This document shows, one piece after another, positions 24,007 to 35,000 of a stretch of DNA of 64,000 nucleotides. The notes under the pieces are model-generated. The model worked only from the letters and a program-made list of their open reading frames with translations. It was not told the origin of the DNA and made no database searches. A program made the translations under genes and the position numbers. Source of the DNA: Apostichopus japonicus (taxonomy: Eukaryota; Echinodermata; Holothuroidea; Aspidochirotida; Stichopodidae); NCBI RefSeq assembly GCF_037975245.1, contig NC_092580.1:20754501-20818500 (forward strand), given 5' to 3'. Each line of letters begins with the position of its first letter. The first letter of the stretch is position 1.

Positions 24007-25665
24007 AGATCTGTTTGCAACAGTTTTTCTTCAAGTTCCACGAAGCAGTTGTATGACCAATTGAAGAAACTCAAAAAGTTTGAAGTACAGTAAGTGTTAA
24101 ATATTTCATTAAAGTGGGATTATATGCACTCCATAATCATGCAGTTATTGATACCAACCTCAGTGGTATACATTGGCAGTTACAAGCAAAATTTTGTAGT
24201 GCTTAAGCAACTCTCAAAATTCAAGCAGAAACAAATATTGATTAATATTAATGATAAAGGTGCTCTACCTGTTACCTATCATCATCGCTCGGCCAAACGC
24301 TTTTAGATGTTTCGCTACTTGTTGCAAACTTTTGTCGTGCTATATAGTAATGATATGTATACTTTCAATGGTTAAGCACTGCATTTAAAGGAACTTTTTA
24401 TTGAAAAATGGGATCCAGTCCTTCTGGTCATATCATTGTTTGTAAGTTTATCGCCCTAAGCCTTGCCTTGTCATGAATTTTACTTTCTGTGATTGAGTGC
24501 TTGAACTGTTGGCCCGTCCTGCCAGAAAATTTGAATCTAACACTGACTTACGTCGAGACGTGACCTTAGTGCTGCACATAGGTCACACTTGATCAGATCT
24601 CACTCTAAGCTTGGCCTTGATACAATACACAGGAATGCGTACAGACTTCAATAGGCTATCAACTTGCCATACTGTATATCTGAATGATCGCATGCTCAAG
24701 GAGGATCAGATCCCACACTTGGGGATTCAAGTTGCTATACTCTGAATAATCGCATGCTTAAGGAGGATCAAGCAGACCCCACAAATGAGGTGATCAACTT
24801 GCTAGTCTGAATCTCACATGCTCAAGTAGGACGAGACCTACAAGGGCGATCAACTTGCTATAGTTTGCATTCTCGCATGCTCAAGGATGATCAGACCCTA
24901 CAATTTGGGTGATCAACGTCCTATAGTATAAATTATTGCATGGTTAAGGAGGATCAGACCCACAAGGGCGAACAACACGCTAGTCTGAATATACTCCATA
25001 CATGTTCACAGTGGATCAGACCCACAATCGGGGGATCAATTTGCTACAGTCTGAATGCTCGCATGCTCATGGAGGATCAGATCTGCATTTGTGGCAATAA
25101 ACAATATTGCTAGTCTGAATGCTTCACCTTGTTATTACCGAATGCTGCAAGATACATTAATTTTAAGTACCCATTTGTAATGATTGCTGAAATCATGTTT
25201 TCACAGTAATATTTACTTTCTATTTAATTTCTGTAACTTTGAAGCAATGCTTACTATTCATGCGTCCTTTTCTGCAGGCTAATACCTCAATGACGTTCTT
25301 GTCTCTCATGCTGTGGACCATCTCTACCACCTTGTCACAGGTTGCACCGAAACAGAAGCTGAAGCAGCCTGTAGTCAACTCCGTAAAAGCTTACCAAAGT
25401 AATGATCCTGATGCACAATTATCTTTTCAATATGATATGTGGTGTAAACATGCATTTTTTTAGCTTGAATGTGGTTACTTATTAACTTCTCTATTCAGTC
25501 AATAATTTTAAACTTTTATGTATAGGTATAGGTTGGTGCCAAGGGTTAGAGCATTTCACCAGGATAGGAAGGGAGGCTATCCAAGCTGAATATGATGAGG
25601 TTGTAGATGATCAGGTGTTTGAGTATAACAACCAGTGGTTAAGACAAGAACTTGATAATTTATGA
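24007..25665 (+). pseudogene. Further exons of the duplicated transposon gene, copy 2
   Basis: Counterparts of the copy 1 blocks lie at 24007-24089, 25277 to about 25400 and about 25526-25665. Here the second block is full length (ends near SQLRKSLPK) but has a 2-nt deletion at its start. The last block is open to a TGA at 25663-25665 and encodes an acidic helix-like stretch (EAIQAEYDEVVDDQVFEY). Two frames compete in that last block, so its reading is uncertain. It is a decayed gene of unknown family, probably the C-terminal part of the transposon protein. Confidence 0.35.
24640..25090. repeat. Minisatellite, about 65-bp unit, about 7 copies
   Basis: This is the expanded counterpart of the array at 11500-11720. 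Units repeat GATCAACTTGCTA, TCGCATGCTCAAGGAGGATC and CAGACCC with point differences. Confidence 0.85.
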
Positions 25666-27258
25666 TAAAAAGGTTTCTTTCTTTAATGCATATCGTTATT
25701 GTTTGTCCCCCCACCCCCACTGATAGACAATTCCAGAAAAAAAATCCCGCTTAAAGTTTAAGTATGTTTATATGTGCAAGATAGATTAAAAACAGCAAGC
25801 AACAAGAAAAACAAAGGATAAATGCCATCAGATAGCACTTTTTGGAACCGGCTATAAGTGTCCTTATATTAAGCAATATTTAATTCACACATTCCCTCTG
25901 TTCAAACCACACTAGATTGGTTTCAATTCAATTCATAACCCCCCCCCCCCTCTCACACACACACTTCCTCCCCCTCCATGTATATCAAAGGGTCTGTTTT
26001 TCTCCCCCTGGCAAGGAGGAAAATGTGCACACAATTAGTATACTGAATAGAATTAGTATTTCTATTATCTTATAATGCATTTAGTAATGGCATTGTAAGG
26101 TTGAATCAAGAGCAATGTTCCCAGAGAACTCCAGTCAGAATGATGGTATAAGTAAATCCTGGGATTGTTTTTGTTGATTGTGAAGTTCAAAGGACTCTAA
26201 GGTGACAAAATTCTAACAAAAGTCTCACATAACAAGCATATATTTTACCACACGTAGAAAGTAAGTTGTTCTATTGGTAGTTGTAATCTATAAACTCATG
26301 TGTCACATCCAGGACAGTAAATGGCAGTTAGTTCGTCTTTCTTCAGGTAAATGGAATTTTTACATTCACCATCTAATTTTTTAAATTCTGTTCTGCTATG
26401 CTTTGCTTTGGTCACACGAGTAGGTACTAATTAACAGAAAACTGGCTAAAACAAGCAGAACAATTATCTTTCCAAGATGAGGGAAGCCAGCTCACTTGAT
26501 ATAGCATACATTCATTGTTAGTTCTAAGCATAAACTTAGAGTCGTGACGGTATGGGTTAGAAAAAAATGATTTGTCATATTGCGTCATCTCAATATCAAT
26601 GCTTAATTTGTTTGCTGATTTAATAAACCTATGCGTTAATACTTGTGTGTGCGGTATGACACCTGGCTTCAAACACGCTATCTCTAGAAGGGAAGCTTGG
26701 AAAATGTAAGATTTAGTATGTATGTGAATCATATTGATTATATCCTGTATTTTTTGGGTGGATGTCAAAGGGTAAACAGGGTTCAAGTTGTGAAAACCTT
26801 GTAAAAATTATAAGTTCAAGAAAGGAAGCTGAACAGATATCATATTTAGTCTGTAAGTATACCACATGGCTAAAAGAGGCCTTTGTTATTGTGGAGATTC
26901 ACAGTGGTCAAATTTTGTAAACCTTTAAAACTTGATATCTCAAGATGAGGAAGCTGGAAGAAATCTCATATTTACTGTAGTATGTATCACATTGAGTGAG
27001 TACAAGCAGGCTATCAGTGGTCATTTGTGTCAGCATCTGTCATTGTGAATATACTGTTTGTCACTTCTTGCTGTATTACTAAGATCAAGTGTGTCAGTAT
27101 GTCCCATTCATATGAAATGATACTCATGTTGGATCATAGAAACCACAGTCTGGTTTATGCATACATGCTACTTGACAGCTGTCCTCATATGCCATTCAAG
27201 TATATCAAGACAAGTAACAACTGGGATATAGTTTCTTTATCTGTGATGCATTATGTAG

Positions 27259-27811
27259 TTGTTGCAACTGAATAAGCGTTTTCGTAGAAAAGGTCTTGTA
27301 TCATGTATGTTAACTAAAATCTCAATTAAAGATGCAGAAGTAGAACGCACTCATCATACAGTATATCTAGGTGTTTGTATTGATGACAAACTAAGTTTCA
27401 CTGGTCATATAAGCAGAATACTTAAACGGTGTACTTCATAGTCTCAACTCTATCGTATATAGTTCCATATTTTCATGTTGATGTAAGCAAAAGAGTTTTT
27501 ACTGCCAATATCTTACCACACCTAATATATGCTGTTTCTGCTTGGTATCAATTTTTACTAATTAAAGATAATAAGAGAATTTTTTTTTTTTTTTAAGTAT
27601 TGTTCTAGAATTTTTAATATAGATTTTAACTTTCTTATGAGTACTGTAAACAATGCTGCTAAAAATGATTCATTAGAAGTGTAAATTGCATACAGAGAAA
27701 TGACAGACATTCTTTGCATACCGAACTTAACTCTCTACTTCGAGAAACTACTAGGTATAATCTGAGAAACAAAGCAATAACACCAAAATTCAGAATTAAT
27801 GTGTATAGATA
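27259..27811 (+). mobile_element. LINE (non-LTR) reverse transcriptase C-terminal fragment, copy 2
   Basis: This is the counterpart of 13799-14348, with the same YLGVCIDDKLSFTGHISRI block and NLRNK tail. A 1-nt loss after ILKR and a longer poly-T run break the frame earlier than in copy 1. It is a dead fragment carried along by the duplication. Confidence 0.75.
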
Positions 27812-27900
27812 GTTTTATAGTTTTATTTATCTTGCTGCTATTTTATTTACAAAATGGTAATCTGGATAATTTATTGTAGACAGCTGCACTTGTACGTTTT

Positions 27901-27988
27901 GTATATATATATGTGTGTATATGTATGCGTGTATGCGTGTGTATATGTGTGTATATATGTATATGTATGTATGTGTATGTATGTGTAT
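27901..27988. repeat. TA/TG microsatellite, copy 2
   Basis: Counterpart of 14437-14526; TATATATATG, TGTGTATATG and TATGTATG words. Confidence 0.9.
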
Positions 27989-29629
27989 TTTTATTTTCAG
28001 TGTTGACTGGCCTTGGATGCTCCCCAGTAAAGGATTCAGGTGATTATACTGTTGACTGTGTCAAGACCAAACTTTTAGTGCAAAGAATATTTATTTAATG
28101 TCAAAGGAAAAGGTGGGCCAAATATGTAGACAAAAGCAAGAGAAATGTTAACTGATACCAAGTTGTGTGAATTGTGTACAAATATGATTTTACTAGCTTC
28201 AGCTTGCATTTCCCAATTAGCCCTAATTGATTTTTTTTCTTTTCCAACATTTGAACAATAGTCATTGAGATACTTTGACTAACACTAAACAATCTGAGTG
28301 TAGTAGAACTGGTTCTCACACAGCCTCCTTTCCCAGTATTTATGTTAAGCCTGATACTTAGTGTGACCAGCAGCATGTCATTTGAAGGTAGTCTGTATAG
28401 GCCACAAAGTTGTATTGTGACATCAAGAAGTACATTCCTTGAGGTCTTTATAATCTCCAAATTTTCTCAGACATTTTAAAAGAACATGCAAAAGGACAGA
28501 ATGTCCCAGTGAGGTAAATTCCTACAGGTGGTACAAAAACAGTTTAATAATTTTGACCATAGGTGACCATATTTTAGTATCTGGCATATTTGAAGCCAAT
28601 ACATAACTTTCAGCTGATTTTTGTTGAAAATAATTGATATAGCTTAGAGGCCTTTATGCCCATTAACAATACATAGTAGCAACAAACGTTTCTGGTGTTT
28701 ATCAATACCAGTTGTGCATGGTGAGATATTCGTTTGGAAATACCTTCTAATGAATAATGCACTGCCTGACTGTGCAGGCAATATATCATGATTCGATGGT
28801 TGACATGTCATGTACACACGAAAACACCTTACACAAACCCTCTGCTCCTATACCATATGATTTTATATTGCTTCCCAAGTACCATTTCCAACCAGCTAGG
28901 CATTGCCCAATCTTAAAATATATCATATGAAAAGGAATTCCCAAGTATTTTCACCATAGTTAACATTCACAGCCTGTCGATAATTGGATTAACAATAGTC
29001 TACCTTTAATTGATTGCCTGACCAACAAATACTGCTAGGCTACAACTGTGGACGCCAAAGCATGGTTTACTTTGATTTATGTAACCTTTTTTTCCCATGT
29101 GAATGTCATTTTGTCTTGAGATCCCCAAGATTTCAAAAGTTACTAGATGTGAGGCTATCTGTTATTGTCAATGGTTGTCAAGCATTAGTATTAAAGGTAG
29201 AAGGGAAATTGGATAATTTTTATAAAACAAAGTATTTGAAACAGCTTGTACTAAAAATAAAGAAACAGATACATTTGTTCTATGTCACAATAGACGTAGG
29301 ATGTTGCACGAGTCTTGCAGCACTTTTGTCATTTTTTAGAAATGTATTTATCTTATGCAGCAGAGAACATGGAGAATTAAATTTGCAATAAATTTTAAAT
29401 TAAATTGATATTTCCATTCATTTGTGTCTGTCCAAATAGTATCATGCAAGAAATCATTAATGACCATATATTTCAGCCGTTCATCATGTAGAGAAACTGG
29501 TCTAAAGTTCCCCTATAAATCCTGCCATTAAGAAATGCAATTAAGATGAAAGGCATACTCCAAAGAAGCCTTGCTGTCCTGATGCTTTTGCACTACGTTT
29601 CCATACAGAAGAGCTTGTAGGACACATTT

Positions 29630-29827
29630 ATCCGTGCTATTCTCTCATCCTGTCCGCGCGGACAGAAAAGCACCACACACGGACGTTTTTTCCTAGTTAA
29701 TAGTGTCCGTCCAGACAGATAATACTGTCCGCCGGACACAATTCCCCCCGAGAAAGTTGTCCTACGGACACAATTCCCGTGGAATAGTGTCCGTGAGACG
29801 CCCGGACACTATTCCCTGTCACACCAG
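29630..29827. repeat. Palindromic GTCCGGAC-rich element, left arm only
   Basis: It is nearly identical to 16165-16364 and stops at the point where the hairpin loop of the complete copy begins. The sequence after 29827 is unrelated to that after 16364. Confidence 0.7.
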
Positions 29828-30330
29828 TACCTTCTTACGCCGTTAATTCCCATGTTCGATCCGTCTTGGTGCAAATCTTTCACGAAGTCACTAACACTAT
29901 TTTCGAACTGCTACAGAGAAATATCAGTTTGGTACCATCCTGGAACACATCACATGACACTCCATGCATGGTACGCGCGCCCAATTGACATGAATCCTAC
30001 AGATTCATTTACCTCGATGATCTGAATACTATGAGGGTGCATATATGTACTACATCAATACCGTGGGCGTAATAATACACTTTGTTGTTATAGGGCCAAT
30101 GAAGCCTACAGTCAACTATTCTTGCTTTATAAAGACGCTTTATTTGAAAAGATCGCACTGCGTTTATGGTAGGCGAGAAATGAAGCTAAAAAAGAGCCGT
30201 ACATTCACGATGATGCATAAATGTAGGCATGAAAATATTCTTATCCCTGGCATATGGTGTATTACATCCCCTCCACCCATTTTCATGGGGGGATATATCC
30301 CCCCCATCCCCCCCAGGATCGCCGCCCATG

Positions 30331-30970
30331 GACAGAGCAAAACAACTTCGTATTTGTTATGCAAATGTTTGGTTACTTCAAGGCTATGTCAGTGATTCCT
30401 CAACATTTTTGGAACCGCTACCCATAATACCCCTCTCCCGGACATATTACTCCCCTAACGTCTTATCTATGTAACATAATCATAAAACATGATTGGAAAA
30501 CGGTTCAATTTATTTTCTCATGATAGCTCTTAGGTAATCATACACTACAGCACTTTACAATATATACATACGTTTGTTCTACCAGCAGCATCTCCATTAC
30601 TCTCCCCTACCTCACCCCACCATCGGCACATCCTACATGGTTATTAGTTCCAGGTTGGGAACAGCTTGGCCTATAATATGTTGGTTTAGTGTTGTTGGTG
30701 TGTCTGTGTAGGATTATGTGCTATTCATAAAGGCGTTAGCTGGTATCGAGTTTTGGCGCATAGGTGTGTTAGATAGTTGGACCCTCAGAAGTATCAACGC
30801 AAATTAATATGACAGACAGTACAGCTGTCCACTGGTGGGGGGGGGGGGATTAAGTTATGTCTCAATAATCAAAACCATGCATGCTTGGTAATTGGTTTGA
30901 ATTTTAGCTATACATGTTGATGATGTTACACGTCATCATATCCATGTTCTAATGTCAACTATGCTAAGTA
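30331..30970 (+). repeat. Dispersed repeat R1, copy a
   Basis: It matches 52252-53063 over its length (shared strings include CAACTTCGTATTTGTTATGC, GGCTATGTCAGTGATTCCTC and TACATACGTTTGTTCTACCA) with indels and poly-C/G length differences. No coding sequence. A short piece of the family also appears near 47425-47460 (ATTACTCCCCTAACGTCTAT). Confidence 0.8.
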
Positions 30971-31235
30971 CAAAATTGGCATATCTGGCATGTGTTCCGG
31001 GCCCCGTGCACCAAGTAAAATAGAGATTTGACCCAAACTAAGTCCTGACCCAAATTTCGTACGTACCAGCTAGGTGTTAATGAAGTATGAGTACCATACC
31101 GTGGGGGCTTGGGACTGGGGGCTTTGAACATTTGCAACACCCCACGGAGCTAACACAAAGTCATTGGGAGCTGTTTCATATTTTTTTAGTAAAAAACAAA
31201 ATTGGCATATCTGGCATGTGTTCCGGGCCCCGTGC
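30971..31235. repeat. 38-bp direct repeat pair, about 190 bp apart
   Basis: CAAAATTGGCATATCTGGCA followed by TGTGTTCCGGGCCCCGTGC occurs at 30971-31009 and again at 31197-31235. The interval between holds no recognisable gene. Confidence 0.8.
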
Positions 31236-31864
31236 GCCATTTTTCTGTTTGTATACAGGTAGCATACGTCCATGAAACGCCCCATTGACTTACACACTAA
31301 ATCACAAAAATAATGGGGTCTCTAAGTCTAGGTAAAAGTTCTTACTAGCTAAACGCTACCCATCACTGGATATAGCTGACAAGTTGGTCACCATAATTTT
31401 TTAGAATCATGACCGTACTGTTTGTTCGCTCTCAGAGCATGAAGTTTTCCTCACTTGTAAACAAATCTCTTCACTCCGTAGAAGAAAAAAATCGACCCAG
31501 TGTGTGCACAACATGTACTTTCATGCTCTTCAACATGCAAGCCACAACAAACAGATCCTGATTGATAATGTATCAAAAATTTGTTCTCATACTGCTTTTT
31601 GGCACTTTTCCTAAAGGAGAACATTCGGGCGGACTGATATATACTCTAATTGGAATACGCCACTACAAATTTACCTTAATGAGCTAGAAATTTGAAGAAA
31701 ACAAAATTTACAAAAAATTGGTGGTGTGTGGCACGTTCTCATTGTGCCCCCCCCCCCTCCCCACCGTGCCCTCCCCGTCGGCTACGTACCTGCAATATGG
31801 GGATTATGGGCACATAAAAACAATATTTCTTTTGAATCCGCGTTCCTTATTTAAATTCTATCTT

Positions 31865-31875
31865 GGGGAATCCCC
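31865..31875. promoter_or_regulatory. NF-kappaB/Rel consensus site 1 upstream of RLR
   Basis: GGGGAATCCCC is a palindromic kappaB match (GGGRNNYYCC) ending 143 bp before the RLR start codon. Function is inferred from position and consensus only. Confidence 0.6.
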
Positions 31876-31886
31876 GTGATTATTTC

Positions 31887-31896
31887 GGGACTTTCC
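31887..31896 (+). promoter_or_regulatory. NF-kappaB/Rel consensus site 2 upstream of RLR
   Basis: GGGACTTTCC is the classical kappaB decamer. It lies 11 bp after site 1 and 122 bp before the RLR ATG. Two full-consensus sites this close together upstream of an innate sensor suggest Rel-driven feedback induction. Confidence 0.65.
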
Positions 31897-32018
31897 ACAT
31901 GAGCAATATTATGTAATACGTATACTGATCGGGTGCGGATGTATTGCTACAGAGGCCTCCCAATGATTACGCAGTCGTTGGTTAAATGCTGTAAGTATCA
32001 TCGAATTCGGACGAAAGC

Positions 32019-35000
32019 ATGGCTTCCCCCGACAACCTTCACAATGGAATTGATCGACAAATTTGCTTGCGCTTTCTACATATAGAACCACAACTTCTTA
32101 TGGGCTTCAAGAACGCTGATCTCATAAATAACGGTGAGTGTAACGCTAGGCTGTCTTGCATTGTATTACAGCGATGCTTCCGCCTAAGACAAGTCCCTTA
32201 TAGTATACAGTAAGGCCGTGGCTATTCTTACGACGAGTCGTAACAATTATTTATAAACTATTCTTACGACAAAGGCAAATTCAAGCGCAGTAAAGTAAAT
32301 AAAGCAACTGCGCATGTAGTAGGGGTAACCCTAACCCTAAACATAACCCTAAACCTCAATCCTAACCCTAACCCTAACCGGAAATTATTGTTTCTCCTCG
32401 TCGTAAAAATAATACTCCTGGTCATGAAAATAGCAACTGCGCATGCGTAGTCGGGAATTATACTTACGACTAGTCGTAACAATAGCCACTTTGATACAGT
32501 AACCGTAGGCTTTACTTAATATTAAAATAATGATGCTCTGCGAATTGTTTAATCTTCCACTGCTCCTTCGGTGTTTTTTTAGCTGAATGTGCAGATTAAG
32601 TCAGCTGGCTAGGCCCATTACATGGAACGCTGTGAGCCGAAAGTCACGCTTAGGTTCTTCCCATGCTTTCCCTGTGTTTGTTAAATCTTTTATAATGTGG
32701 TATAGTTGTAGAGTAGACTAAACCATAGCCTACTGCCAACTATTAGCTTGAGTGCCAAATTGATCAATCTAAATTCCCCTCCCCCACTTTTCAAATTCAC
32801 AAGTTTTTTTTTCTGTCTGTTACTATTGTTTATGAGTACCTCTACTGTAATACACACCTTTCATTGATTTTGGGAAGCTACCTCTAAAACATCTTATGTG
32901 GTACAAGTATGCTCATAACCACATGGGGCTTATAGCTGGTATAGTGCCAAGTAAGGTTGCAAGAAGTATGTCTTACTGTATTATTGTTGGTGTTTTTATG
33001 CATTCTGACTTCATAATGTACATTTAAACATCAGAAACATTCATTGTTACACCCATGTTATTTTTCTGTCACAAACTATTCAACTTTCAACATAGCAACC
33101 TTGTTTATGCAATGTACCATTCTGCTTTTAACTCCTTTGCAGATGTAGCAGAAGAAGTTAAAAATATACGAGAGAATAAAAATAACACAGATGCAGTTGA
33201 ATTCCTGCTGGGCAAACTATTCGTGGACAATGAAGCTAACAACAGCTCTGCACAGAAAACATGTAGTAAATTTATCAGTTGCCTCAGGGAAAGTGGTAAG
33301 TGTTCTGTTCTGTCATCCTATAGCTGCAGTAATGTTTGACAATTGCATGGGATGTGATCACATGATGGTGCGGCTTTGGAGAAAGTTTCATTGCTTGTTA
33401 TCATACGCTAAGTGATGCTAATTTATGGTTACTTCTCCAAAATGAAAACGTTAAGTGTTAGCCTCATTGTTACATTTTACCATAGAAATGCTATTAAATG
33501 GTAGAATAATGCAGGTGACATATTTGGCAACATATAGCTACATTTTCTTGCTTGAGTTGTCATTTTAGCTTGCTCCACTGACTCGTTATGAAAGCAACCT
33601 GGCCATACTCATGTCAAACTAGAATCAATGAACATGAATATTCATGTTGTTGTTTTAAATGTTTTTCTCAGGATATACGAACCATAAAGATCTTGCAGAC
33701 CATTTTGAAGGCTTGAAGACTTTACCTGCCTTATCTGATCATCATGAGCAGTTCAATCGAATTCTTCAGGACGCTCATAAAGAACTTGTTACATACCTAA
33801 GACCCTCAAATTTTGCTGCATTCTTGGAGACAGATATCAGCAAAGCAGATATTGATTCCATTCTTGCACAAGAGAAGCATGAAGGTGCCCCCAGTGCTGC
33901 CTTCAAAATGCTGCTTCTGTTACAACGCACATGTTCAAACTGGCAAGCACCTTTTGTCAAAGCATGTGAGGAAAATGGTTTCACGGACTTGGCAGATACA
34001 TTGAGGCTCGCTTTGCCACCTGAAGGATCGAGTGGTAAGCCTCCTTAGGCATATATTTAAGGGGTGAGGGAGTAGGGAATGCAAATTAAGGCATCCCCCA
34101 ATTTTCATAGCTCCACATATTCTTGGGGAGGGGGGAGGGATGTTAACAATAACTGCTGCAAATGTCACAAAACAAATTATGCAAAATACAGTACCGTTTT
34201 TTAATTTAGGCCCCCTTGAAATACAAATCAGATTGTTCCCCAGGACAAAAGTTTGACTTCGTTTAGTTTGAGGTGCGCCACGTCATAGAAAATCCTGCAT
34301 ATGGGCCTGATCATCATGATGTGCAGTAAATCTCAGAGGAAAAGTAGGCAAATCAAGATTGCATTGAGTGCAGGAACGTTGCGTGAGTCAAAATGTGATT
34401 ATATGTAGGTTTCAAAATTATGTTTGCTTACTTATGTACTTTAAAAATTCCAAAGTCCAAAAATTGATTATAATAAGCTGACCAAGTTTATATTTTGAGT
34501 GAGATATAACAAGACTTACTTTTTTCATGCGTATTTGTTGATGCTATCAATCAATCTTGAAATTTCCTTTGTTGGATCAACCACTAATTTATTTTTTTAT
34601 TGATAGCTTTAACCAAAAGTGTTTAGAGCAGGGATAGATCCCACACAAAGAATTAAAAGTAGCTATGTGCACTATCTTTTGTGTAGGCTTAATTGTAGGC
34701 CTTAATATGCTTCAGAATATACGGGCCACTTCATGTCAACAATTTTATTTGTTCTGGGGGGGGGTTCTTCCCCCCCCCCCAGCATTTCAACATTCCCAGG
34801 CCTACCTATAAAATCCTCTGCCCCTGTCAAGGCATAATACTCTTTTGTCTGACTTGTCTTTCTAAGTGATCTCTAAATTGTAGAATTGGACAAGGAGTAG
34901 GTTATTTGATCTTTGTAATAAACATTTTTATAGATTTCACCAAATTTTAACATATGCAGTGAAAAGGACGAAAACTAGACGAATAAAACAGATAAAACAG

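Larger units (their letters stand above)
20883..29827 (+). repeat. Direct segmental duplication, copy 2
   Basis: This is the second copy of the segment at 1-16364, in the same orientation. It lacks the TTAA-flanked 7.7 kb transposon and carries an expanded minisatellite at 24640-25090. Its right end lies inside the left arm of a palindromic element that is complete in copy 1. The homology could extend further left than 20883, but the counterpart would lie before base 1 and cannot be seen. Confidence 0.9.

Noticed and set aside
30164-30395. Frames of 66-116 residues upstream of the RLR
   Set aside because: They fall in poly-C-containing repeat DNA with no motif or splice context.
31680-31715. 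ISRE/IRF-like GAAA repeats upstream of the RLR
   Set aside because: Spacing does not match GAAANNGAAA; AT-rich chance match.
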